Shown here one piece after another: positions 40,467 to 48,351 of a stretch of 64,000 nt of DNA (position 1 is its first letter; the number at the start of each line of letters is the position of its first letter). This DNA is from Paenibacillus sp. HGH0039 (GTDB taxonomy: Bacteria > Bacillota > Bacilli > Paenibacillales > NBRC-103111), in assembly GCF_000411255.1 (NCBI RefSeq), contig NZ_KE150413.1, forward strand, positions 1,342,999 to 1,406,998, read 5' to 3'. The notes beneath the pieces are model-generated. The model saw only the letters and a list, made by a program, of their open reading frames with translations. It was not told where the DNA came from and searched no databases. The position numbers and the translations under genes are program-made.

Positions 40467-41213
40467 TTACTGCGCAGTCAGAATGAGCGGTCCGTCCTGC
40501 GTGATGGCGATGGTGTGCTCATACTGGGCGGACAGGCTTCCGTCCACCGTACGGGCCGTCCAGCCGTCGAGATCCACGGTGGCGAAGTACATGCCCGTAT
40601 TGAGCATCGGCTCGATTGTCAGCACCATGCCGTCCTTAAGCCTCGTGCCGCGGCCGGCCGGGCCGTAGTGGGGCACCTGCGGCTCCTCATGCATCTTCTG
40701 GCCGATTCCGTGGCCCGTGAAATCACGGACGACCGAGTAGCCGCGTTCTTCCGCGAAGACTTGAATCGCATGCGCGATATCGCCGATCCGGTTGCCGATG
40801 ACGGCTTGCTCGATGCCTTTGTACAGCGATTCCTTCGTCGTCTCAAGCAGATTGCCGGCTTCCTCGGAAACCGTGCCGACCGCATAGGACCAGGCGGAGT
40901 CCGCGAGCCAGCCGTCCAGATTGACGACCATATCGATGGTTACGATATCCCCGTTATTCAGCGGCTCTTTCTTCGGAAAACCGTGGCAGATGACATCGTT
41001 CACGGAGGCGCAGGTTGCGTACTGATATCCTTTGTACCCTTTCTGTTCCGGGGTGGCGCCGTTCTCGTGCAGAAATTGTTCCGTGAACTGGTCGATTTCC
41101 CAGGTGGTCACACCCGGACGGATCATTTTCGCGATTTCGCGGTGGCATGCCGCCAGCAGTTTGCCGGCGCGGTGCATTTTTTCGATTTCGTCTTTGGTCT
41201 TAATCGTTACCAT
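40467..41213 (-). CDS. map: Type I methionine aminopeptidase
   Basis: A 248-residue enzyme that removes initiator Met from new proteins. Metal ligands lie in IDMVVNLDGWLADSAWSY (two Asp), FTGHGIG (His), TIEPML (Glu) and YEHTIAI (Glu); the catalytic His is in ICHGFP. ATG 41213 gives normal family length. ATG 41255, with AAAGG 8 bases upstream, would add 14 residues (KYTNHSAEEMYAL) and is a real alternative. It is monocistronic and not in the usual secY-adk-map context, so a second housekeeping copy may exist elsewhere. Confidence 0.93.
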   Translation of the reverse strand: MVTIKTKDEIEKMHRAGKLLAACHREIAKMIRPGVTTWEIDQFTEQFLHENGATPEQKGYKGYQYATCASVNDVICHGFPKKEPLNNGDIVTIDMVVNLDGWLADSAWSYAVGTVSEEAGNLLETTKESLYKGIEQAVIGNRIGDIAHAIQVFAEERGYSVVRDFTGHGIGQKMHEEPQVPHYGPAGRGTRLKDGMVLTIEPMLNTGMYFATVDLDGWTARTVDGSLSAQYEHTIAITQDGPLILTAQ

Positions 41214-41531
41214 AAGAGCGTACATCTCCTCTGCCGAATGATTTGTATATTTCATCAGTATGACCTTTCGGCAGCTTCTAGTTTCGTTCGGGTCAAAAAA
41301 AGACGCCGTTGTGCGCGATTGACATCCCGATAAAGGTCAGCGTAGCTTGAAAAGCTTCCCAAAGCCCGTAAGAAAGCCCAAATTCCATAGTATAAAATAA
41401 CCGCGTAAAATTCAAATCGGACGGGACGAATTTTCCTTGCCGCAGAATTAGATTATGCTGCGGTCCGTCATGCGGCGCGGCGCCGATGCCCCGGAAGCGG
41501 AAGGCATGCGAGTTCGCTCTTACCGGAGCCT

Positions 41532-41966
41532 TTAATCCGCCGTCGGATCGCCGAAAAACCGCATGTGCCCTTTTTCCGCCCGGTAATAATCCAGCCTGTC
41601 CTGAAGCGTGCCGGTGTGAAATTCGAACTTATGTCCGTCCGGATCTTCGAAATAGAGCGAGCTTTTGTCCCGGCTGTCCCGTTCGCGGCCCGGTAGAAGA
41701 GCCCCGCAGGCGGCAAGCTTCGCTTCGAGGGCGGGCAGATCCTTCTCGTCCACCGTAAAAGCGAGATGCGTATAGGACTGGCGGATCTCATTGCGCGGAA
41801 TGTCCCGCTCGGTGTTCAGGGCAAGCCACAGGCCTCCCAGATCGAAATAGGCAAGGGAGCGCCCTTGCACCAGCAGTCTGGCCCCTAGCACCTCCCGGTA
41901 GAAACGGATCGAGCGCTCCAGATCGGAAACGGAAACTAGTAAATGGTTGATGCCGCGAATTGTCAC
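41532..41966 (-). CDS. fosB: FosB-type metallothiol transferase (fosfomycin resistance)
   Basis: A 144-residue VOC-fold enzyme that opens the fosfomycin epoxide with bacillithiol. Metal ligands His8 (INHLLVSV), His67 (SYTHLAF) and Glu115 (HKFEFHTG) are all present. The family strings [33 protein letters not shown] and [11 protein letters not shown] are nearly complete. GTG 41966 follows GGAGGAGG by 7 bases; an open stretch of 136 codons further left has no start signal and is not counted. Chromosomal fosB genes are common in Bacilli. Confidence 0.93.
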   Translation of the reverse strand: MTIRGINHLLVSVSDLERSIRFYREVLGARLLVQGRSLAYFDLGGLWLALNTERDIPRNEIRQSYTHLAFTVDEKDLPALEAKLAACGALLPGRERDSRDKSSLYFEDPDGHKFEFHTGTLQDRLDYYRAEKGHMRFFGDPTAD

Positions 41967-42074
41967 GGCTTTGCCTCCTCCGGCTTGCGACTTCTTGTTG
42001 ATTTCAGGCGAAGCTTTCTTTACAATAAAGGTTAAAAGAAAGAATGATAACTTTTCAGGAGATGTGACTACACT

Positions 42075-42377
42075 ATGAACGTCAAAATTTCGCGCAACGC
42101 AGCTAAAGTTTTGAAACTCGAACTGGAGAAAGAAGAGAACCAGGGTCTTCTGGTCCGCGTCCAGGTAAGCCACAACCACGGCGATCACGCTCACTATGCG
42201 CTTGGTCTCGATACACAAACGGATAACGATGTAGTCGTTTCTACCGATAAGGATGTTGACGTCCTGCTGGAGAAAGATGAGCCGCTGCTCGACGGCATCC
42301 GGATCGATTACTTCTACATTCCGCAAGAAGGATTCATGATTACGAATCCGAGCAAGGGCAATCACGGGGATCATTAA
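42075..42377 (+). CDS. A-type Fe-S scaffold-like protein with His in place of Cys
   Basis: A 100-residue protein with the HesB/IscA-like fold: [40 protein letters not shown] and [23 protein letters not shown]-type proteins bind iron or Fe-S clusters through one Cys in the middle and a C-x-C at the C-terminus. Here there is no Cys at all: the middle site reads HNHGDHAH (33-40) and the end reads GNHGDH (95-100). GGAGATGTG lies upstream. Its stop overlaps the ATG of the YuzB gene by one base, so the two are made together. Metal binding by His is inference. Confidence 0.8.
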   Translation: MNVKISRNAAKVLKLELEKEENQGLLVRVQVSHNHGDHAHYALGLDTQTDNDVVVSTDKDVDVLLEKDEPLLDGIRIDYFYIPQEGFMITNPSKGNHGDH

Positions 42378-42598
42378 TGGCTAACGATATCCGGATTTGC
42401 GATAAATGCAAGCATATGCGGGTGAAAACGGCGCTGCCTAAGCTTCAGAAGCTTGCATCGGATGCCGAAGTCAAAGTCGGCTGCAAATCATACTGCGGAC
42501 CTTGCGCCCGCTACGCATTCGTATTTATTAACGGCCGTTACATCAAAGCGCCGACCGAAGACGAAGCAATCGAGCACGCGAAGAAGTTTGTGAAGTAG
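42377..42598 (+). CDS. YuzB-family (DUF1450) Cys-rich small protein
   Basis: A 73-residue protein with Cys8-x2-Cys11 near the start and Cys36-x3-Cys40-x2-Cys43 in the middle ([23 protein letters not shown]). This is the YuzB/DUF1450 pattern, and a five-Cys set that could hold zinc or an Fe-S cluster. YuzB function is unknown; in B. subtilis it lies near Fe-S related genes. Translation is coupled to the A-type-like gene by a one-base stop/start overlap (TAATG). Confidence 0.85.
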   Translation: MANDIRICDKCKHMRVKTALPKLQKLASDAEVKVGCKSYCGPCARYAFVFINGRYIKAPTEDEAIEHAKKFVK

Positions 42599-42604
42599 CC
42601 AAAG

Positions 42605-42636
42605 AAACGGCCCGGGGAACCGGGCCGTTTTTTATT
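42605..42636. terminator. Terminator between convergent genes
   Basis: AACGGCCCGG and CCGGGCCGTT form a perfect 10-bp stem with a GGAA loop, followed by TTTTATTT. Confidence 0.88.
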
Positions 42637-42661
42637 TGGCTGAAGACCCGCTTCCGGTTGT

Positions 42662-43567
42662 TTAAGCGGGCCTTTCGGCGCCGGTCAGCTCCAGAAGCGC
42701 TTCTTCCAGCGTCGGATAGCGGAACTGGAACTCATGCTCCAGCAGCTTGCGGGGAAGAACGCGCTGTCCTTCCAGCAGAAGCATGGAAAGCTCCCCCAGG
42801 ACAAGCTTCAGGGCGAAGGCGGGGACCGGCAGGACATGAGGCCGCCGCAGCACGCTGCCCAGCGTTTGGGCGAATTCCCGGTTGCGGACCGGATGAGGAG
42901 CGGTCGCGTTCACGGGACCGGATATATCCTCATTACGGATACAGGCATCGATCAAAGCGACCATATCCGCGATATGGATCCATGACATCCACTGGCTTCC
43001 GCTGCCGATCCGGCCTCCTGCGCCGAATTTGAACGGAAGAGCCATTTTGGGGAAGGCGCCGCCGTCGGTTCCGAGCACGAGACCCGTACGGATTTTGACG
43101 ATCCGTTCCGCGGGAATTCGGTCGGCGGCTTCCTCCCATTCCTTTACGACTTCAGCCAGGAAATCGTCGGCACGGACGGGACTGAATTCATCGTATGTAT
43201 GAGTTTCGGATGTGCCGTAAATCGCCATAGCCGAAGCGTTTACGACCACCGGAGGTTTGTTTTGGAGCGCCTTTAGGGTTGAGGCGACAGCCGCCGTCGT
43301 TTTCAGGCGGGAAGATAGGATCTGGCGCTTGGCGGTTTCGCTCCAGCGCTGATTAATAGTGGAGCCGGCCAGATTGATCCAGGCGTCTGTGCCTTCAAGA
43401 TACCGGGGATTATGCTCAATCTCCGACCAGGTTACGGTTTGGACGCCCGCATAAGCATGTCCGGAAGCCGAACGGGAAATGAGAATAAGTTCATCTCCCC
43501 GCTTTTTGAAATGGGCAATAAGATGTCCGCCGATAAACCCGGTTCCTCCGCTGATGGCAATTCGCAT
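42662..43567 (-). CDS. TIGR01777-type NAD-dependent epimerase/SulA homologue
   Basis: A 301-residue extended-SDR protein. The nucleotide motif is ISGGTGFIGGHL (4-15). A central stretch has SAMAIYG, where Tyr is the catalytic candidate, followed by EWEEAADRI and RTGLVLGTDGGAFPKM. A C-terminal DUF1731 region begins with VNATAPHPVRNREFAQTLG and runs through GQRVLPRKLLEHEFQFRYP. YfhF and cell-division-linked homologues belong here, but the substrate is unknown. GGAGAGAG precedes the ATG. It is divergent from the double-GNAT gene. Confidence 0.9.
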   Translation of the reverse strand: MRIAISGGTGFIGGHLIAHFKKRGDELILISRSASGHAYAGVQTVTWSEIEHNPRYLEGTDAWINLAGSTINQRWSETAKRQILSSRLKTTAAVASTLKALQNKPPVVVNASAMAIYGTSETHTYDEFSPVRADDFLAEVVKEWEEAADRIPAERIVKIRTGLVLGTDGGAFPKMALPFKFGAGGRIGSGSQWMSWIHIADMVALIDACIRNEDISGPVNATAPHPVRNREFAQTLGSVLRRPHVLPVPAFALKLVLGELSMLLLEGQRVLPRKLLEHEFQFRYPTLEEALLELTGAERPA

Positions 43568-43739
43568 GAGCTCTCTCCTCCTTCTCTCTAATTTCCATTA
43601 TATGACGAACCGTTTTTTTCCACAAACCTGCTCAGGGCGGAACTTTTCAGGACCTTTGCGGCCTTCCGCCGGGACGAAGCTAGTACTTTTGAACGCAAAA
43701 GCACGGTTTTTCCGGAGGGAGAAGCGGCTCAAAACTGGT

Positions 43740-43768
43740 TTTTACTGGGCTCTTTCCAGTGATATAAT
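43740..43768 (+). promoter_or_regulatory. Sigma-A promoter of the double-GNAT gene
   Basis: TTTTAC (43740-43745) and TATAAT (43763-43768) have a 17-base spacer; the -10 is a perfect match. The start codon lies 34 bases further. Confidence 0.65.
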
Positions 43769-43802
43769 AGTGATATACATAGGGAAGAGGAGGAAGAGAC
43801 AG

Positions 43803-44936
43803 ATGATTGCTATCCGAAAATTATCCGAATGTACCCTTGACCAGGCCGTTCAGGTATGGAACGACGGGTTTTCCGGGTACTTTGTCGACATGACGACGAA
43901 TCCGGGCGCCTATATGACGAGACAGGCGTACGAACAATTATCGCCGCAGCATTCCATTGTCGCTTTTGACGGGGAACAGCCGGTCGGGTTTGTTTTGAAC
44001 GGAATTCGTATGGCGGGGGGCCGTAAAATTTCCTGGAACGGGGGTACCGGAGTCATTCCGGCGTACAGGGGCCAAGGAGTCGGCCGTAAACTGATCGAAG
44101 CCTCGCTGGACATTTACCGCGAAGAAGGCGTCGATACGGCTACGATCGAAGCGTTTGCGGACAATGCCCCGGCGATCGCTCTCTATGAAAGCGTGGGATA
44201 CGTCACGCGGGACACGGTGCTGGTCCTCCGGAAAGCGGGCGGAGCTGCGGGTGTCGGTCCGTCAGAGGGGACCGGTGAGAGCCGGGGAGCCTTGGGCGAT
44301 GCGCTGCCTCCGGCGGCCGCAGAGACCGATGCAGCGGCCGTACGCGCGGGCGGGTCTGCCCATGCCTCCGGCGGCTCAGCGGCGCGGCAGGCGGACGCGC
44401 CGGAGGAAGGCCGGAGAGGGCATGGCGCCCTGTCGGCAGCGGAAGCAGGGCAGCCGGATGGCGGCCGGTCCGCCGGCAGGGCTAAAGCGGCAGCGGCGCG
44501 GCATAACGATGCCGCCGGTCGGTACACGCTGCGCCACGGCACCGCCAGAGACGCCGGTCTCCTGCCGTTCTATCCGGCCCTGGGTGCGTGGCGGGGGCAT
44601 TGGGCCAGCTTGCCGGCGGGAGAGTCGCTGATTATGCTCGAAGACGGCAAGCCGGCCGGCTACGCCCTGTACATGCGCGTCTACGAAGCTTCGGGCAAAC
44701 TTGCCGGTGTCACCCTTTACCAGTGTGAAGCCTCGCCGGACAACCGGGACCCCGAGACTATGCTCAGGACTCTGCTTGAGACGGTCCTGGACGGTTACGG
44801 GGAAGTCTCGTTCAGCGCTTCTCATATTCCTTCGAGCCGGACGGATCTGATCCGCCTGCTGGAGGAGAGAGGGTTTGAAACCGCTCACGAGATGGTCTGG
44901 ATGACTCGGGACATGACGGAAGAAGGCCGGGCGTGA
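43803..44936 (+). CDS. Double-GNAT acetyltransferase with long Ala/Gly-rich linker
   Basis: A 377-residue protein. An intact N-terminal GNAT domain (1-148) has the acetyl-CoA loop PAYRGQGVGRKLIEASLDIY and IEAFADNAPAIALYESVGY. About 90 residues (149-239) are almost only Ala, Gly, Glu, Arg, Ser and Asp. A second, diverged GNAT-like domain (about 240-375) begins YTLRHGTARDAGLLPFYP. Two-domain GNATs are known, the second domain often being regulatory or inactive. The linker DNA is extremely GC-rich with open frames on several strands. GGAGG lies 9 bases before the ATG. Confidence 0.85.
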   Translation: MIAIRKLSECTLDQAVQVWNDGFSGYFVDMTTNPGAYMTRQAYEQLSPQHSIVAFDGEQPVGFVLNGIRMAGGRKISWNGGTGVIPAYRGQGVGRKLIEASLDIYREEGVDTATIEAFADNAPAIALYESVGYVTRDTVLVLRKAGGAAGVGPSEGTGESRGALGDALPPAAAETDAAAVRAGGSAHASGGSAARQADAPEEGRRGHGALSAAEAGQPDGGRSAGRAKAAAARHNDAAGRYTLRHGTARDAGLLPFYPALGAWRGHWASLPAGESLIMLEDGKPAGYALYMRVYEASGKLAGVTLYQCEASPDNRDPETMLRTLLETVLDGYGEVSFSASHIPSSRTDLIRLLEERGFETAHEMVWMTRDMTEEGRA

Positions 44937-45063
44937 TACGATAGCGGGACAGCTCCGGCCGGCAGGAAGGCTGGCGGCGTCCCGGGTCGAAAGAAGACCT
45001 GGCGCCGTCGACCATGTTATTCCGCCGCCGGGCAATCCGAAAGATTTAAAGGAGATTGTAACG

Positions 45064-46017
45064 ATGACTATGGACCGTTCTCTAATCGAGATCAGCAAAT
45101 CGCTGCTGCAGTCGAGCCTCGGCGTAAAGCCGGGCGAGCTGCTTGTCGTTGTGGCCGACGACTATAAGAAAGAACTTGCCGAGCATGTGCATCAGGCCGG
45201 ACTGGAGCTGGGGGCGGATGCCTCCCTCGTCGTCATGAAGCACCGTGAGAAATCCGGCGAGGAGCCTCCTGCTCCGGTTGCGGCGGCGATGCGCGAGGCG
45301 GATGTGGCCATCTGCCTCACGCAGCACTCGCTGACGCATACGGGCGCGCGCAAGGCAGCGGCGGCCAGCGGCACACGCGTGGCGACGATGCCGACCATCA
45401 CGGAAGATATGTTCCGTGAAGGGGCGATCTCGGCCGACTACGCTCAAGTGCGCGAGCTGACCGAGCGCGTGACCGCCCGGCTGACCGCCGGGAGCCGGGT
45501 TAAGATCGAGAAGGAGCACACGGCGCTCACCTTCTCGATCGCGGGCAGAGCGGGCGTGCCCAGCACGGGCGTCTACCTGAATCCGGGCGAATCGGGCAAC
45601 CTCCCTTCGGGAGAAGGCTACATCGCCCCGGTGGAAGGGAGCGCTTCGGGCACGCTGCTCGTGGACGGCTCCATTGCCGGGCTCGGCAAGGTAACGTCTC
45701 CGCTTACGCTGACCGTGGAGAACGGCCGCCTTGTCGGAGCGGACGGGGAGCAGGGCGAGGCTCTTCTTGCCGTGCTTGGCGACGGAGACGGCCGGCTGCT
45801 GGGCGAGTTCGGCATCGGCACGAACGACAAGGCCCGGATCACCGGCGTCGTGCTGGAGGACGAGAAGGTGTACGGCACGATCCATGTGGCGTTCGGGAGC
45901 AACAATACGTTTGGCGGAACCGTAGCGGCCGGCGTCCACATCGACCTCATGGTGCTCTCACCGCGCGTGTATATCGACGACGAGCTGATTTTGGAAAACG
46001 GGCGTCTGCTCGTGTGA
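45064..46017 (+). CDS. M29-like aminopeptidase family protein
   Basis: A 317-residue protein of the thermophilic aminopeptidase (M29) / leucyl aminopeptidase-like group. The N-terminal half contains VKPGELLVVVADDYKKELAEHV and ADVAICLTQHSLTHTGARK. Potential metal ligands in the C-terminal half are Glu in NPGESGNLPSGEGYIAPVEG, Glu in LLGEFGIGTND and His in TIHVAFGSNNTFGG and AAGVHIDLMV. It is shorter than the 410-residue thermophilic enzymes, as in a known subgroup. AAAGGAGATTG precedes the ATG. Substrate preference is not deducible. Confidence 0.82.
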   Translation: MTMDRSLIEISKSLLQSSLGVKPGELLVVVADDYKKELAEHVHQAGLELGADASLVVMKHREKSGEEPPAPVAAAMREADVAICLTQHSLTHTGARKAAAASGTRVATMPTITEDMFREGAISADYAQVRELTERVTARLTAGSRVKIEKEHTALTFSIAGRAGVPSTGVYLNPGESGNLPSGEGYIAPVEGSASGTLLVDGSIAGLGKVTSPLTLTVENGRLVGADGEQGEALLAVLGDGDGRLLGEFGIGTNDKARITGVVLEDEKVYGTIHVAFGSNNTFGGTVAAGVHIDLMVLSPRVYIDDELILENGRLLV

Positions 46018-46168
46018 CCCGGCGCATGGACGGAGCTCTCTCTCGAGCCGCCGTTTGTCAGGCGACGCTGCACCGCGTGCCGGGAGCGACGTGGCGTGAT
46101 TTTGACGATCGTTTATCCGTCCGGCTTAAAATTTGTCCGACCGGCGGAAGAGCTAGAGCTCTCCGTCT

Positions 46169-46207
46169 TTGATCTTGCTGTCCGTACCGGGCGGCAAGAT
46201 TTTTTTG
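46169..46207 (+). terminator. Terminator ahead of the MFS gene
   Basis: ATCTTGC and GCAAGAT, with an inner GTCC/GGGC pairing, are followed by TTTTTTG. Confidence 0.8.
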
Positions 46208-46255
46208 TTGTGCTGGACGAATTGTCGTGTATAATAACAAAAATATACAACAATT
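46208..46255 (+). promoter_or_regulatory. MFS promoter with overlapping inverted repeat
   Basis: A perfect -10 TATAAT lies at 46230-46235 with a weak -35 TTGTGC at 46208-46213 (16 bases). The imperfect inverted repeat AATTGTCGTGTATA (46220-46233) / TATACAACAATT (46244-46255) covers the -10 and the likely start point. That is the usual position for a repressor operator. Confidence 0.5.
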
Positions 46256-46333
46256 GACCGAAGGTAAACGAATGCCTTCCTGGTTACCCGGTCGACCGGA
46301 TACCCGGAAATGTTCGGAAGGAGACTGATTGGC

Positions 46334-47563
46334 TTGAATCGAATACGGCATTTTTTATCTTCGTATCACCCGCTCGTGCACACGCTTCTGTTCGGTACAG
46401 TGATGGCGCGGGCAGCTTCCTCCATGAGTATGCCGTTTCTGGCGCTTTACCTCGTAGCCACAACGGATATGAGCAAAGGGATGATCGGTCTCGTTATCGG
46501 CGCAAGCTCGCTGGCGGGAACGGTAGGCGGCTTTATCGGGGGGACGCTCTCGGACCGGATCGGCCGCAAAGCGGTCATGCAGGGGGCGCTGTTTACATGG
46601 GCGGCCGTCTTTGTCGGCTTTTCGCTGGTGACGCACCCTCTGCTGTTTCTTCTGCTTAATCTGATCAGCGGCCTGTGCCGTTCGTTCTACGAGCCGGTCT
46701 CTCAGGCGCTCATGGCGGATTTGACCGAAAAAGAAAAACGGCTGCAGGTCTACTCGCTCCGCTATCTGGCGATCAATGTCGGAGTGGCGGTGGGTCCCCT
46801 GCTGGGTGCGGCCTTCGGGATGGTGAAGGGCTCGCTTCCTTTTCTTCTTACAGGGATCGTGTATCTGTTCTACGGAATCTTCCTTGTCGTTATGATGAGA
46901 AAATTCAAGGTTCAGACCGTATCCAAGGAAGTCAAGGAGAGGGTAACGTTCGCAGCCGCATGGAGAGTCGTCCGCAAGGACATGATACTGCGCTACCAGC
47001 TGCTGGGCGGGATGATCGGCGCGATCGGCTATTCCCAGATGTCCATTACCCTGTCGCAGTACGTGAACGAAAATTTTGCCCAAGGGGTCAAGCTGTTCGC
47101 GGCGATGATGAGCGTCAATGCCGTCACCGTGATCGTGCTCCAGATTCCGTTGTCCAAGCTGGCGGACCGGAAGTCTCCGCTTACGGCGATCGTCGTGGGG
47201 AATCTCCTGTTCGCGCTCGGGGACGTCGGCTTCGCGCTTTCGAACCACTGGCTGCTGCTGATCGCTTCGATGGTCGTTTTCACTATCGGGGAGACGCTCA
47301 ATTTTCCGGCATCCACGATGCTTATGGACAAAATCGCCCCGGACCATATGCGGGGCACGTACTTCGGGGCGCAGACCCTTACCAGCCTCGGACATTTTGT
47401 CGGCCCGTGGATCGGCGGTCTTCTGCTAGCCTCAATCGGCGGCAATATGTTTCTGGTCATGGCGGTCGTGACGGTCACCAGCTCGTTTTTATACTGGCGT
47501 GGAAGTCACCTGCTTACAAAACGGATAGAAGGCGAATACACCTCCGCCACCGGGTCGGTATAG
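46334..47563 (+). CDS. MFS transporter (multidrug-type)
   Basis: A 409-residue major facilitator with twelve predicted helices. The motif between helices 2 and 3 reads GGTLSDRIGRKAVM, the proton-linked antiporter signature G-x3-D-R-x-G-R-K; motif C-like glycine/proline turns occur at NVGVAVGPLLGAAFG. This fits 12-helix drug/H+ antiporters such as MdtH/YfcJ types. TTG 46334 (AAGGAG, spacing 10) is preferred over ATG 46310, which would overlap that site. The substrate is unknown; the operator-like repeat in its promoter suggests drug-induced control. Confidence 0.9.
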   Translation: MNRIRHFLSSYHPLVHTLLFGTVMARAASSMSMPFLALYLVATTDMSKGMIGLVIGASSLAGTVGGFIGGTLSDRIGRKAVMQGALFTWAAVFVGFSLVTHPLLFLLLNLISGLCRSFYEPVSQALMADLTEKEKRLQVYSLRYLAINVGVAVGPLLGAAFGMVKGSLPFLLTGIVYLFYGIFLVVMMRKFKVQTVSKEVKERVTFAAAWRVVRKDMILRYQLLGGMIGAIGYSQMSITLSQYVNENFAQGVKLFAAMMSVNAVTVIVLQIPLSKLADRKSPLTAIVVGNLLFALGDVGFALSNHWLLLIASMVVFTIGETLNFPASTMLMDKIAPDHMRGTYFGAQTLTSLGHFVGPWIGGLLLASIGGNMFLVMAVVTVTSSFLYWRGSHLLTKRIEGEYTSATGSV

Positions 47564-47607
47564 CCGCCAAACAAATGTGTTTTGTTTCCCGGGCTTATCC
47601 GACAAAG

Positions 47608-47655
47608 AAAAAACGGCCTCTTCGCCCGCATACAGGCGGCTGGAGGCCGTTTTTG
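47608..47655. terminator. Terminator after the MFS gene
   Basis: AAAAACGGCCTC and GAGGCCGTTTTT flank an inner CGCC/GGCG hairpin; usable on both strands. Confidence 0.85.
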
Positions 47656-47717
47656 ATTCTTTTTGGTATGGTTCAGAGCGGTGAATGACTGCGATGTTCA
47701 CTCTTGCTTGCCGGACT

Positions 47718-47960
47718 TTATCGTACCGTAACGGCCGCTGTTGTAAGCTTCGCTTCGGTCTGCAGACCCTCATCCGCTTTGGGGCTGACTACGACCGCGA
47801 GCAGAAAGGCGAGAACAGAAACGACCACGGCCGTTTTACGAAACAGCGGGTGATGAAGAAAGCGGAACCGCTGGTTCTGGCCTTTCGATTTCGATTGAAC
47901 GAGAGCTGCGAACATAAGCATAGAGATAAAAAATAAGACAAGCGCCAGAATACCTTGCAT
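47718..47960 (-). CDS. Small two-helix membrane protein, unknown function
   Basis: An 80-residue protein. Helix 1 (ILALVLFFISMLMFAALV) and helix 2 (TAVVVSVLAFLLAVVV) are joined by a basic, aromatic loop (SKSKGQNQRFRFLHHPLFRK). A polar tail ends in TTAAVTVR. GGGGGAACC lies just before the ATG. I do not recognise the family. The leader upstream, at 48003-48029, contains a 10-bp inverted repeat. Confidence 0.7.
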   Translation of the reverse strand: MQGILALVLFFISMLMFAALVQSKSKGQNQRFRFLHHPLFRKTAVVVSVLAFLLAVVVSPKADEGLQTEAKLTTAAVTVR

Positions 47961-48278
47961 AGCGGTTCCCCCTATAAATAATAAAATTGTCAGAAATGAT
48001 TGGGTACTATTTCCTATGAAAATAGTACCATATACAAAGGAAAATGGGAAGAATTTATCAAAATTTTATCAAGTTTTTTTGTTTCTGTTCATTATTGTGA
48101 GATTTATGAGTATATAGGCCCGGTTTTTCCGGGCTCAAGCTCCACAAATGGCGTTGTCGTGTGCCCGGTATTTACTTTTCGCCCATTACTTGCATTTCCC
48201 GGTTGCGCGGTGTGGCGTCGCATGACGGTTCACCGAAGTTTCTCCGGCTAAATCGGGGCCATGGCAGCCTGCGGACAA
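47961..48278. other. 318-base intergenic region with hairpins, no gene
   Basis: GGTACTATTT (48003-48012) and AAATAGTACC (48020-48029) form a 10-bp inverted repeat with a 7-base centre in an AT-rich setting, upstream of the 47960 start. GCCCGG/CCGGGC near 48118-48136 forms a hairpin with a T-rich loop. An 83-codon frame from 48000 has no ribosome binding site and is not called. Confidence 0.5.
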
Positions 48279-48320
48279 AATAAAACCCCGTTTCGTTCAG
48301 CTAATGAACGAAACGGGGTT
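48279..48320 (-). terminator. Terminator of the RNA methyltransferase gene
   Basis: AACCCCGTTTCGTTCA and TGAACGAAACGGGGTT form a perfect 16-bp stem with loop GCTAA or its complement; the minus-strand transcript continues TTATTTTG. Confidence 0.92.
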
Positions 48321-48351
48321 ACGGTTAGACCGGACAGGCGCAAATCTGCCG

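Noticed and set aside
48000-48251. An 83-codon plus-strand frame between lapped terminators
   Set aside because: No ribosome binding site, mixed hydrophobic/Cys composition without a recognisable pattern, and it spans two inverted repeats.
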